Counted from the first letter of the stretch, positions 7,510 to 15,208 are shown. The stretch: 21,394 nt of DNA from Kiloniellaceae bacterium (GCA_028280915.1 JANQKX010000185.1:1-21394); one strand, 5' to 3'. Notes: generated by a model from the letters alone, not told the origin. Numbers and translations: made by a program.

Positions 7510-8174
7510 GCCGAGGTCCGGCTACGAATTTCGATTGGCCCAGGCCCTGGCCGCTCTTCGCCCTTGCCATGGTTCTGGCGTCGATTTTCGCCCTGCTGTG
7601 GCTGCAGGTCATCGTGGGCGGCCCCATGATCACGGCCGATCACGCCGTGCACGACCGGCTTGCCGGCCTGCGGGACGGGGATTTGAATTGGCTGTTCGAG
7701 GGCCTCTCCCTGCTCGGCAGCCTTACCGGCGGGGCGATCCTCTGCGGGCTCGCCGGCATACTCTTCTATCGACAAGGCCTGGGCCGCGCCTGCGTGGCGC
7801 CCTTGCTGGTTTTCGGTTTCACCGTGGTGAGCTTCAGCGCGGTGAAATGGTTCACCCAGCGCCCCCGGCCCGAGGACATGGCGCCGGTGATCGAAGCCTC
7901 CAGCTCCTTCCCCAGCGGCAGCAGCGCCATCGCCGTCGTCGTCTTCGCCACCCTGGCCTACCTTGCCCTTGCCATGGGCCGGAACCGGGCGGCCCGCTGG
8001 GCACCGGTGCTTTTGGCCCTGGCCCTCATCACCCTCGTCGCCTTCAGCCGCCTCTACCTGGGCGTCCACTACCTCAGCGACGTCATCGCCGGCGCCGCCC
8101 TGGGCACCTTCTGGGCCACCCTCGCCGCTGCAGCCCTCGCCCAAAAAAGCCGCGAGGCACAGGGCCGGGGGTAA
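7506..8174 (+). CDS. PAP2-family membrane phosphatase, altered motif
   Basis: 222 residues with about five hydrophobic segments, so an inner-membrane protein. The PAP2 (phosphatidic acid phosphatase type 2) pattern is visible: KWFTQRP (K114, R119-P120), FPSGS (135-139) and SRLYLGVHYLSD (S181, R182, H188, D192). Members remove phosphate from lipids such as phosphatidate, undecaprenyl pyrophosphate or lipid A. In most members the second motif is PSGH; here the His position is Ser139, while the third-motif His188 (nucleophile) and Asp192 remain. Activity may be reduced or different. The start at 7506 overlaps the upstream stop as ATGA, placing it last in the metG run. It converges with the substrate-binding protein gene, with 35 bp between the stops. 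Confidence 0.87.
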   Translation: MSRGPATNFDWPRPWPLFALAMVLASIFALLWLQVIVGGPMITADHAVHDRLAGLRDGDLNWLFEGLSLLGSLTGGAILCGLAGILFYRQGLGRACVAPLLVFGFTVVSFSAVKWFTQRPRPEDMAPVIEASSSFPSGSSAIAVVVFATLAYLALAMGRNRAARWAPVLLALALITLVAFSRLYLGVHYLSDVIAGAALGTFWATLAAAALAQKSREAQGRG

Positions 8175-8209
8175 GGGACCAGGGCGGTTCTCGGAGCAAA
8201 ACTAACCGC

Positions 8210-10180
8210 TCACTCCCGATAGAACGTCTCGGGGCGGTAGATGCCGAATTGGGCGCCGGGGTCCCAGTTGAAGATGCCTTCCTGGGGCACGTTCTTGACC
8301 CCGTTGGCCACCACCACGGGCTGGGGCACCTGGGCCACCAGGCCGATGGTATAGGTCTGCTCGGAATTGATTTCCAGGATGCGGCGCCAGATCTTCTCCC
8401 GCTCGGCCGAGCTTTTGGCCTGGGTCCAGGCGGTGTAGAGGTCCAGCAGCTCCTTGGGCAGGGGCATGTCCACCGGCTCGCCCGACTGACCGCCGGTCTC
8501 CCGGTATTGGCCCCACTTGGGCCAGTGGAAGGAATGCTGGTGCACGGGCACCATCCATTCCGGGCTCATATCGGCGGTGGGAATGCCGTTGTCATAGCCG
8601 AACCACATGGCCATGACCGTGTCGCCGGCGAAGATCCGGTTGCGCAGCAACTCCCGCTGGGACGGCTTGGTGAAGAGCTTGACGCCGATCTTGCGCCAGG
8701 TGTCGCCGATCAGCTCCAGCACGTCCACTTCTTCGGTATTCTCACCCGCCGTCTCAACTACGATCTCCAAGGGCTTGCCGTTGGGCATCAAACGGATTCC
8801 CTCGTCGTTACGCTCGGTGAGCCCCATCTCGTCCAGCAGCCGGTTGGCCAGCTCCGGGTCGAACTGGGCCCAGGCCTGGTGCTGGGCCTCGTCGTAGAGG
8901 GGGGATTCCGGCAAGACCCCGTTGTTGCCCACCAGGCAGAGGCCGAAGTAGATCACGTTGTTGATCTCCACCCGGTCGATGCCCAGGGAGAGGGCGTGGC
9001 GGAAGCGCACGTCGCGCACCAGCGCCCGCCAGTCCGCGTCGTTGGTGTTCAGGTTGGGATAAAGGGCCAACTGGGAGCCGCGCATGGTCCGCCACAGGCG
9101 CACGTTATAGCCGCTGCGCTCCTCGTTTTCCTTCAGGAAGGTGTAGTCGGTGAAATTCAGCCCCCGGGCCTGCAGATCGGATTCCCCGGCGCCCGACTTG
9201 GCCGGCACCAGAGCGCTGCCCACCACGTGCATGATGAAGCGGTCGAAATAGGGCAGCTGCTGGCCCGCCTCGTCGATACGGTGGTAATAGGGGTTGCGCA
9301 CGGCCACGAAGCGGGTGGTGGGCGGCCGCACCGTGTTGAACCAGGGCTGCAGGGTGGGCAGTGCCGGATTGTCGAACTTATAAAGGTTGTCCAGGCGGTT
9401 GTGCAGTTCCGCCCAGTTGCGCACGCCGTTTTCCTCCACCTCTTGTGCGATGAAGGCTGCGTCGCCGTACTTTTCGTGATACTTCTTCATGTAATGGGCC
9501 GGCCGGAAGATGAACAGCGGCCGGGCGCCGGCCAACTCGGGCACGAAAAACGGGTTGGGTCCGGGCCAGGTATAGCGGATCGTGGTTTCGTCGATGATGT
9601 CCACTTGGGGGACCTCGCCGCCCGGCTTCATGGTCAGCGGCGGGCCTGACGGCGACAGCAGCTCGTTGTTGGCCACGTCCTCCCAGTAATAGCGGAAATC
9701 TTCCGTGGTGAAAGGATGGCCGTCGGACCAGCGGTGGCCCTTGCGCAGGTGCAAGGTGAAAATCCGTCCGTCCTCCACCTCCAGCTTTTCCAGGATGTCC
9801 GGCTGCAGGTTCAGTTGATCGTCAAAGGCCATCAAGCGGGCGTAGCCGTAGACCACCAGCAGCCGTGTGTCCTTGGCCCGGGTCACCAGGGTGCGGATAT
9901 CCCCGCCTGACTTGCCCACGCTGCGGAAATCCGTGGTGGGTACCACCAGGGGAGTGTCCGGCAGCCGTTCCGAGATGGGGGGCAGGGCGCCCACCTGGAC
10001 CTTTTCCATGAGGGCAGGGGGCTCCTGCAGGGCAATGGGCGCCGCCGGCGCCGGGGATTCGTAGACGTCCAGGCCGGCCCAGGCGACCGGCGGCAAGACA
10101 AGGAGCGCAACCAGCGCAAGGATCGAGGTGAGGGCAAGGCAAAGGCCGGCCGCCAAACCCGGGAGAGACAAGCGTATCAT
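8210..10180 (-). CDS. ABC transporter substrate-binding protein, family 5 (peptide type)
   Basis: 656 residues, at the long end for the SBP_bac_5 group that binds oligopeptides, dipeptides or similar solutes in the periplasm and delivers them to an ABC permease. A long hydrophobic signal peptide probably ends at AWA near residue 35. Family features include HLRKGHRWSDGHPFTTEDFRYYW near the start of the mature domain and VRFRHALSLGIDR in the C-terminal lobe, followed by a region on leftover cluster positions (ANRLLDEMGL). The TTG at 10195 would extend the protein upstream; the ATG at 10180 gives a clean signal peptide, so I prefer it. The Rossmann-fold gene ends 4 nt upstream, so the pair is likely cotranscribed. 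No permease or ATPase gene is in the window; they may lie elsewhere. Confidence 0.9.
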   Translation of the reverse strand: MIRLSLPGLAAGLCLALTSILALVALLVLPPVAWAGLDVYESPAPAAPIALQEPPALMEKVQVGALPPISERLPDTPLVVPTTDFRSVGKSGGDIRTLVTRAKDTRLLVVYGYARLMAFDDQLNLQPDILEKLEVEDGRIFTLHLRKGHRWSDGHPFTTEDFRYYWEDVANNELLSPSGPPLTMKPGGEVPQVDIIDETTIRYTWPGPNPFFVPELAGARPLFIFRPAHYMKKYHEKYGDAAFIAQEVEENGVRNWAELHNRLDNLYKFDNPALPTLQPWFNTVRPPTTRFVAVRNPYYHRIDEAGQQLPYFDRFIMHVVGSALVPAKSGAGESDLQARGLNFTDYTFLKENEERSGYNVRLWRTMRGSQLALYPNLNTNDADWRALVRDVRFRHALSLGIDRVEINNVIYFGLCLVGNNGVLPESPLYDEAQHQAWAQFDPELANRLLDEMGLTERNDEGIRLMPNGKPLEIVVETAGENTEEVDVLELIGDTWRKIGVKLFTKPSQRELLRNRIFAGDTVMAMWFGYDNGIPTADMSPEWMVPVHQHSFHWPKWGQYRETGGQSGEPVDMPLPKELLDLYTAWTQAKSSAEREKIWRRILEINSEQTYTIGLVAQVPQPVVVANGVKNVPQEGIFNWDPGAQFGIYRPETFYRE

Positions 10181-10184
10181 GACC

Positions 10185-11012
10185 CTATTCCGCAAGCTGC
10201 ACGAAAGAAAGGCCGGAGCCCGCCGAGTAGCGGTTGATGGGGGCCAAATCCGGTAGCATGAAATAGTGGTCGATCACGTCTGAAACTCCCTGAATGTCTT
10301 CCGCTTTATAGCGGTATTTGTATGACTTAGCGTTCCTTGTCCAAGCAATCTCGCAACCCGGTGCCAGACTCTCGTCCATGATCATGGCCAAGGTCGGCAA
10401 GGGCGGCCCGCCGGTGGCGTAGATCGTTTCTACCGGCAAGTTATCATCAAAAAGTGACAATCGAAAGCCACGGACCTTGGCTTCGCGCACCCTTTGGGCG
10501 TGGCTGATGTGATCGTCAAAAAAGATCAGGCTGCGGGACCTGTCCCAGGTGGACAACTCGACCCTAGGATCGGTCCAGTCACACTCAAAATAACGCGCGT
10601 TTTCATCATGATAGATGAGATTCTTGAGAGTGATGTCACAGCTGACGATATCGGCTTCCGGACAGGCCCGGCGCAGCACCCAGGTTCCGTGGCCTTTGTG
10701 CACGCCGCTTTCAAGGATGTGTTTGGGCGCGATCAAGCGGGCGAGCACAAAAAGCCAGAGGCTGTCGTTAAAGCCGCTGCCGCCCTTGTTGTCGGTCACC
10801 GGCCGGCTCGGATAGAGCCCGTAGAACTCCCGCACCAGCGCCGCCACGGTCGCCGCCGGGTCCGCCGGCGCGAAGGGCAGTTGCCCCACGGCGTCGGCCA
10901 TGACCGTCACCAAACGCGCCTCCAGACGCGCCTGCAAGGCCGGCCACAACAAACCGGGGCTCACCAAGGCCGCAGCCTCATCGCCCGGCAAATTCACGAT
11001 CTCCACGCTCAT
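10185..11012 (-). CDS. Rossmann-fold protein, possibly SAM-dependent methyltransferase
   Basis: 275 residues from the ATG at 11012. The core has a strand-loop-helix like a SAM-binding motif (HILESGVHKGHGTWVLRRA) followed by an acidic strand end (ADIVSCDIT) and a later segment with paired Asp (LIFFDDHISHAQ). This layout resembles class I methyltransferases or cephalosporin-hydroxylase-like proteins, but I cannot assign a substrate. There is no signal peptide, so it is probably cytoplasmic. An in-frame ATG at 11036 adds eight residues (MPPLGCAA); neither start has a clear ribosome-binding site. The substrate-binding protein gene starts 4 nt after its stop. The upstream intergenic region, shared with the divergent kinase-like gene, carries a near-perfect palindrome at 11082-11101. 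Confidence 0.6.
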   Translation of the reverse strand: MSVEIVNLPGDEAAALVSPGLLWPALQARLEARLVTVMADAVGQLPFAPADPAATVAALVREFYGLYPSRPVTDNKGGSGFNDSLWLFVLARLIAPKHILESGVHKGHGTWVLRRACPEADIVSCDITLKNLIYHDENARYFECDWTDPRVELSTWDRSRSLIFFDDHISHAQRVREAKVRGFRLSLFDDNLPVETIYATGGPPLPTLAMIMDESLAPGCEIAWTRNAKSYKYRYKAEDIQGVSDVIDHYFMLPDLAPINRYSAGSGLSFVQLAE

Positions 11013-11081
11013 GGCCGCGCAGCCTAACGGAGGCATAGCGTCGGGTCATGCTTTTTTCGCGGAATCAACAGGATGGCCGGC

Positions 11082-11101
11082 GGTTTAGGCAAGCCTAATC
11101 C
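11082..11101. promoter_or_regulatory. Palindrome in a divergent intergenic region (candidate operator)
   Basis: TTAGGC-AA-GCCTAA is a perfect inverted repeat at 11085-11098. With one mismatch the arms extend outward to GG and CC (11082-11101). It lies between the divergent starts at 11012 (minus) and 11180 (plus), a typical place for an operator serving one or both genes. It has no T-run, so a terminator is less likely. The binding protein is unknown. Confidence 0.45.
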
Positions 11102-11179
11102 TGGTTCAGGTGTTATTGTGCTGATACGCAACTCAACGTGTTTGCGGCCCCATATCTGGAAGCCGCTGTACAAGCGACG

Positions 11180-11746
11180 ATGAAAAACACAGTTTTCTAC
11201 CTCTTTGGTTTTCCAGGCACCGGAAAGTTGACCATTGCCAAGGAACTCTGCCGACAGGCCGGCTTGATATTGGTCGACAATCAAACCATCAACATGCCTT
11301 TGTTCAAGGTTGTTGGCGTGGACGGCAAAACAAAGTTGCCGGCGCGCATCTGGGATAACGCCCGGGCGATCTGGAATGCTGTTTTCGATACAATGATTCA
11401 CATTGCGCCAGCTGAGCGCAGCTACGTTTTGACCAATGTTCTCGTCAATGAAGATGACGACGATATGGCCTGGTTTAGGCACGTTGAAACTGTTGCTAAG
11501 AAAAAAGGCGCGATCTTCGTGCCGGTACGGCTCACCTGCTCTCTCGAAGAGATGGAAAAACGCATTACCCGGCCCGAACGGAAAGAACGCATGAAGGAAA
11601 TGAATCCAAAGGCACCAAAAGAATACATGGAAAAGTACACAATTCTAGAACCGGACCACGCCAATCTTTTATCCTTGGATGTAACGGAAATTGATCCGAA
11701 AGACGCCGCTATCGCCATCCTCAATCACGCTGGGAACTGTGAGTAA
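11180..11746 (+). CDS. P-loop ATPase/kinase-like protein
   Basis: 188 residues. The N-terminus MKNTVFYLFGFPGTGKLTIAK is a strand followed by a P-loop; the usual Ser/Thr after GK is Leu17, with Thr18 next, a variant I associate with some small AAA_33/shikimate-kinase-like proteins. An Arg-rich segment (RITRPERKERM) in the second half could be the LID that closes on ATP. I know no substrate; small-molecule kinase or Zeta-toxin-like nucleotide kinase are possibilities. The GTG at 11138 is in frame, but its extra residues (FAAPYLEAAVQAT) are unlike a P-loop start, so ATG 11180 is preferred. No antitoxin gene adjoins it, which argues against a toxin-antitoxin pair. The base composition is more even than in the housekeeping genes, consistent with an accessory gene. 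Confidence 0.7.
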   Translation: MKNTVFYLFGFPGTGKLTIAKELCRQAGLILVDNQTINMPLFKVVGVDGKTKLPARIWDNARAIWNAVFDTMIHIAPAERSYVLTNVLVNEDDDDMAWFRHVETVAKKKGAIFVPVRLTCSLEEMEKRITRPERKERMKEMNPKAPKEYMEKYTILEPDHANLLSLDVTEIDPKDAAIAILNHAGNCE

Positions 11747-11849
11747 CTCTGTTTGATTTAGTCTCTAAAATTCAGCCCTTCAGGACGGTGATGTCATCTT
11801 CATCGAATAGAGGGGCGGATCTTCCGAAGTAATACCCAAAGGGCGGGCA

Positions 11850-11884
11850 GGGGCAGTCCCCGACTTAAGGGGCCAATCGGCCCC
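11850..11884. terminator. Two hairpins between convergent genes
   Basis: GGGG-CAGT-CCCC (11850-11861) and GGGGCC-AATC-GGCCCC (11869-11884) sit in the 151-bp gap between the convergent kinase-like and FAD monooxygenase genes. Read on the minus strand, the second stem is followed by TTAAGT, a poor T-run. A weak or bidirectional terminator is plausible; Rho-independent function is not certain. Confidence 0.4.
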
Positions 11885-11897
11885 CCGCCGTGGGTTT

Positions 11898-13121
11898 TCA
11901 ATCCTGCTCGTCATAGAGGTAGAGTTTGTCGCCTGAGAGGATGATCTTGGCCCAGGTCTCGAAGTCGGCCGGGGTCATCTTGCCCCAGTCGGGGGTGTCG
12001 ACCACCTGGGCCTGGCCCATGCGGCGGCCGAGCTCGCTGATGGTTTTCGCCTTGGCGCAGCGTTCCGCGTCATAACGCGCGAGGAAGTCCGGCAGATCGC
12101 TGGCTTGCCGGGCGATGGTTTCGATGGCCAGAGCGTCTTCCAAGGCCTTGGTGGCGCCGCTGGCCGTGTGGGGCCGGGTCATGATGCCCGCGTCGCCGAT
12201 CAGAAGGACGCGCTGGCCGACATAGCTGTCGACGATGCTGTCGTAGATGGGCTGGATCGACAGTTCGTCCTGTTTTGTATGGCCGAACAACGCGGCGGCG
12301 GCGGGCGGGAAATGGGCCGCGAGCAGGCGCGGGAGATCCCCATAGACCGCGTCGCTAAGGGTTCCGGGTGGTTCGGACTCCACGCCGTTCAGCGCCAGGG
12401 CTCGGGGGCAGGGCGCGTAGATGCCCCAGTTGACCCGCCGGTGGCCGACAGCCGTGCCGCCGTCGAAATCGGGGATCATGTACAGGACGCTGTGGCCGCC
12501 GGGAAACGGCACGGTCAGCCAGGCGGCATCCCGGTCCAGGGCGTCGATCAGGCCGCGATCATCGAGCGCGGCTTCCGGATAGTTGCCGCGCCAAAGGATG
12601 TAATCGGCGAAGACCGGTTCCGCCTCCGGGTGCAGCTTTTTACGCACGGCCGAGTGATAGCCGTCGGCCCCGACGAGAAGGTCGAACGAGCGTTCCGTGC
12701 CATCCGCGAAGCGGGCCACCACCGCGTCATCGCTGGTTTCAAAGGCATCAAGCGCCATGCCCTCGTGATAACTCCCGTCGGGCACCAGGTTCCGAAGGGC
12801 GGTCCAGAGATTGCCCCAATTGTTGGCCACGGCCCGGCTGGGCTGGGTCCACAGCCGGCGGCCCATCGGCGATCCGTCGGGAAACTGCCACCATCGACAC
12901 TTGGTTTCACAATAAGGGTAGTCGTCTGGCAGATAGCCTCCGGCGGTCAGCGCCGCGCGCAGGGGCTCGGGAATGGCGATGCCGGCGCCCCGGTCCTTGA
13001 GCCCGTGGGACGAGCGCTCAAAGACCTCAACCTCACAGCCGGCGCGCAGCAAGGCCGCCGCCGCGGCACAGCCGGCAATGCTGCCGCCAACAATTCCAAC
13101 CTTCATTCCCTTGATCCACAT
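11898..13121 (-). CDS. FAD-dependent monooxygenase (aromatic hydroxylase type)
   Basis: 407 residues with the p-hydroxybenzoate hydroxylase-type FAD fold. The N-terminal dinucleotide-binding segment is GIVGGSIAG (9-17), with Ser in place of the middle Gly as in some relatives such as dihydroxypyridine hydroxylases. The DG motif is LVGADGYHSAVR (150-161) and the GD motif is LLIGDAG (307-313), followed by the ribityl-binding helix ASGATKALEDA. Members hydroxylate aromatic or N-heterocyclic rings with NAD(P)H and O2. The substrate cannot be read here. The ATG at 13121 gives MWIKGMKVGIVGG; the Met at residue 6 (13106) is an alternative. It is transcribed away from the DddP-like gene and shares a 143-bp region with it, so common regulation is possible. 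Confidence 0.88.
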   Translation of the reverse strand: MWIKGMKVGIVGGSIAGCAAAAALLRAGCEVEVFERSSHGLKDRGAGIAIPEPLRAALTAGGYLPDDYPYCETKCRWWQFPDGSPMGRRLWTQPSRAVANNWGNLWTALRNLVPDGSYHEGMALDAFETSDDAVVARFADGTERSFDLLVGADGYHSAVRKKLHPEAEPVFADYILWRGNYPEAALDDRGLIDALDRDAAWLTVPFPGGHSVLYMIPDFDGGTAVGHRRVNWGIYAPCPRALALNGVESEPPGTLSDAVYGDLPRLLAAHFPPAAAALFGHTKQDELSIQPIYDSIVDSYVGQRVLLIGDAGIMTRPHTASGATKALEDALAIETIARQASDLPDFLARYDAERCAKAKTISELGRRMGQAQVVDTPDWGKMTPADFETWAKIILSGDKLYLYDEQD

Positions 13122-13200
13122 GGCTCGACGCTCCAGACCTGCGCCGCAAGGTAATTGAATCCATTGGGCAACAGAAGCCTCTTTGCCTAGATTGAGGAAT

Positions 13201-13251
13201 TTGCCCGAGTCACAATCGGACCCGATTCACAAATGGACCCGATTCATAAAC
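13201..13251 (+). repeat. Three 17-bp tandem repeats before the M24-family gene
   Basis: Units at 13218-13234 (GGACCCGATTCACAAAT) and 13235-13251 agree at 15 of 17 positions. A degenerate third copy at 13201-13217 shares CCCGA and TCACAA with them. The array ends 13 bp before the ATG at 13265, inside the region shared by two divergent genes. Repeated binding sites for a regulator, or a recent local duplication, are both possible. The ribosome-binding site (AGGA) lies just after it. Confidence 0.65.
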
Positions 13252-13264
13252 GGAAGAGTCAGGA

Positions 13265-14497
13265 ATGCCGGCACAACAAAAACCCGAAGCCTCGACGGAA
13301 CGACGGTATGAACTCTATTCAGCCCGGCTGGCAAACCTGCGCCGGCACATGCGGGAACGGAGTTTGCCCGTGCTCTTGACCATCGATCCCACCCAAATGT
13401 TGTATGCGACGGGCGCGTCGAACATGACGCTGTTCACGGTGCGCGTGCCCGCCCGATACCTGCTCATCCTGGCGGAAGGACCGACGATCCTTTTTGACTA
13501 CGTGGGGGGCGAGCATCTGGCCGAAAACCTTCCCACCATATCGGAGATCCGCACGTCGGAGGGGCTCTGCTTTGTGAGCTCCGGTGGCGATATTGCCGGC
13601 GCGTCCGAGCGATTTGCCCGGTTGATTGTGGCGGCCATGCGCGACTATGATGTTTCCATCGACCGCATCGGCTTGGATCGATTTCCCTATCAGGCGGTTG
13701 AAGCGCTCTGGCGCCAAAAAGTCACCGTCGTGGATGGCCAAGAGGTTATGAGCCGGGCCAGGGCGATCAAGCTGCCCGTGGAACTGCCGTACATCCGTGA
13801 AGCCATGCGCCGTGTCGAGGAAGGTGTGCGTCAACTGGAGATGAAGGCGGAACCCGACAAGACCGAATGCGAGGTTTGGGCGGAATTCCATTACGCGCTG
13901 ATGGCAAAGGAAGGCCGCTACATCGCCACTCGACTGTTCCAGAGCGGCCCGAATACATTTCCTTATTTCCAAGAAGCGGGCCCTCGAACTCTGCAGCACG
14001 GCGACTTGCTGTGCCTGGACACCGACGCCATTGCCTTTGAAGGATATGCGGTGGATTTTTCCCGGACATTTCTCTGCGGTGGCGGTCGAGCGTCTCCAGA
14101 TCAAAAGCTTCTCTACGGGCGCGCTCGTGAACAACTAGAGACCAACGCGGCGCTGCTGAAGCCGGGCATTGAGTATCGAGAACTGGCAGAAAAAGCCTGG
14201 CGTGTCCCTGAGGAACACCAAAAAAGCCGCTACTACTGCATCGGCCATGGACTGGGTATGTCCGGAGAATTCCCGAACATTCCACACAACAATGGGCCAC
14301 ACAATGAAAGCCTGAAAAGCGACTATCCTTTGAAGGGTCATCTGGAACCGGGAATGATCATCTGTTTGGAAAGCTATGTGGGCTGGGATCGATCCGGCGA
14401 GGGCGTCAAACTGGAGGACCAGTTCCTGATCCGAGAGGACGGTGTGGAGAGACTGTCCAGCTATCCTTTCGACGAGCGGTTATCTGGTAGATCGTAG
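13265..14497 (+). CDS. M24-family metalloprotein, DddP-like (possible DMSP lyase) or Xaa-Pro peptidase
   Basis: 410 residues: an N-terminal creatinase-like domain (about 20-165) and a C-terminal pita-bread M24 domain. Metal-ligand candidates are D252, D254, D264, H328, E369 and E384. The segment CLDTDAIAFEGYAVDFSRT has Asp-Thr-Asp where ordinary M24 peptidases have Asp-x-Gly. From memory, DddP, the M24-fold DMSP lyase of roseobacters, has the same six ligands (D295, D297, D307, H371, E406, E421); the spacings 2, 10, 76 and 15 agree, and 35 becomes 41. Tyr323 lies five residues before the His, like Tyr366 in DddP. The ending KLEDQFLIREDGVERLSSYPFD also resembles it. Family membership is likely; lyase activity is inference, since peptidase relatives exist. 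The start is ATG 13265 after a close AGGA. The FAD monooxygenase gene is divergent. Confidence 0.82.
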   Translation: MPAQQKPEASTERRYELYSARLANLRRHMRERSLPVLLTIDPTQMLYATGASNMTLFTVRVPARYLLILAEGPTILFDYVGGEHLAENLPTISEIRTSEGLCFVSSGGDIAGASERFARLIVAAMRDYDVSIDRIGLDRFPYQAVEALWRQKVTVVDGQEVMSRARAIKLPVELPYIREAMRRVEEGVRQLEMKAEPDKTECEVWAEFHYALMAKEGRYIATRLFQSGPNTFPYFQEAGPRTLQHGDLLCLDTDAIAFEGYAVDFSRTFLCGGGRASPDQKLLYGRAREQLETNAALLKPGIEYRELAEKAWRVPEEHQKSRYYCIGHGLGMSGEFPNIPHNNGPHNESLKSDYPLKGHLEPGMIICLESYVGWDRSGEGVKLEDQFLIREDGVERLSSYPFDERLSGRS

Positions 14498-14545
14498 GCC
14501 AGGCCTTTGAAACCATTGCAAAAAAATTGATCACATCAAATTTAC

Positions 14546-14561
14546 CATAATATACATTATG
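14546..14561. repeat. Palindrome CATAAT-ATAC-ATTATG
   Basis: A perfect 6-bp inverted repeat with a 4-bp centre, in the AT-rich gap after the DddP-like gene. It may be a regulator site or part of a promoter; nothing else identifies it. Confidence 0.35.
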
Positions 14562-14588
14562 CGCGTTTCCATGAGGCGCACTCACAGA

Positions 14589-14619
14589 GGTAACGGGAAA
14601 AATTTCCCCACTCTTTACC
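14589..14619. repeat. Nested inverted repeat upstream of the HTH gene
   Basis: GGTAA (14589-14593) pairs with TTACC (14615-14619), and inside them GGGAAA (14595-14600) pairs with TTTCCC (14603-14608). The result could be a hairpin or a two-layer operator. It lies just before the Fur-like box. Confidence 0.4.
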
Positions 14620-14625
14620 GCCTGT

Positions 14626-14640
14626 TGAGAACTATTCTCA
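14626..14640. promoter_or_regulatory. Fur-like box upstream of the HTH gene
   Basis: TGAGAACTATTCTCA matches the 7-1-7 Fur consensus TGATAATNATTATCA at 11 of 14 defined positions. It is itself a near-perfect dyad, and one more base on each side gives TTGAGAA-CTA-TTCTCAA (14625-14641). It ends 52 bp before the ATG at 14693, a position suited to repression. The site is seen; binding of Fur or a relative (Mur, Irr) is inferred. Confidence 0.55.
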
Positions 14641-14692
14641 AATACTACCGTTCAAGAATAACGATAGAAACCCTCGCCCCCGCGAAACTGGC

Positions 14693-15160
14693 ATGAAGTA
14701 TTATCGAAACGGTAACCACGAAGCGTGGGAGCTTTTATCCCTGGTCGGATCAATTCCACCCGAAGCCGCGCCACACGTCCAACGGCTCTTGGATTACGTG
14801 TCTCTCCTACTGGAAATGAACCATTACAAATACATGGAACGGGTCGCACGATCCAAAAGGACCGAAAAAAGCTCCCTGGAGTGCCGAGAAAGCGCCCTGC
14901 ACGTCTATCAAAAAGTCCAGCAAGGCATGGACGAGGAAGACGCGATTTCCGAAGTCTCCATCGAATACGATATCCTGCGGGGCACCGTGGCCGTCTACTG
15001 GAAAAAGTTTCAAGACGAAGAAGAACAGCGCCGCCGGAAAAAACGAGATCAAAAAATCCGCCAGCTCTATGACAACGGCATGAGCAACAAAGAAATCGCG
15101 GCCGAGACCAACGTATCAACCAGCACCGTTAAGCGCGCGCTCAAAGCAGCTCAAGGCTAA
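14693..15160 (+). CDS. Small protein with two HTH-like segments, putative DNA-binding
   Basis: 155 residues, no signal peptide. The C-terminus (about 120-155, KIRQLYDNGMSNKEIAAETN then VSTSTVKRALKAAQ) is a clear helix-turn-helix of the LuxR/resolvase-like kind. An earlier stretch (about 69-104) with QQGMDEEDAISEVSIEYDILRG looks like a second, diverged copy: both have a Gly-Met turn followed by a helix and a recognition-helix-like segment. A basic linker (EEQRRRKKRDQK) joins them. The N-terminal 60 residues are helical with no known domain. It is probably a regulator or a transposase/recombinase-type DNA binder; the first is more likely because no catalytic domain follows. A Fur-like box lies 52 bp upstream. 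The start context has only a poor ribosome-binding site (CGAAACTGGC before the ATG). Confidence 0.65.
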   Translation: MKYYRNGNHEAWELLSLVGSIPPEAAPHVQRLLDYVSLLLEMNHYKYMERVARSKRTEKSSLECRESALHVYQKVQQGMDEEDAISEVSIEYDILRGTVAVYWKKFQDEEEQRRRKKRDQKIRQLYDNGMSNKEIAAETNVSTSTVKRALKAAQG

Positions 15161-15208
15161 AACAAAACCTAAAGAGACTATATAAAAAAAGACTCGCCTT
15201 TAACGTAT

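Noticed and set aside
7484..9649. 721-codon + strand frame
   Set aside because: It reads through the MBL and PAP2 genes out of frame and then opposite the substrate-binding protein gene; no domain is seen.
11180..11746. Zeta-toxin of a toxin-antitoxin pair
   Set aside because: A P-loop is present, but there is no adjacent antitoxin gene and no specific Zeta motif could be recognised.
12105..13154. 349-codon + strand frame
   Set aside because: It is antisense to the FAD monooxygenase gene, which has intact FAD motifs.
14652..15119. 155-codon minus-strand frame of the same length as the HTH gene
   Set aside because: Arg/Cys/Phe-rich with no domain; the + strand frame has a clear helix-turn-helix.
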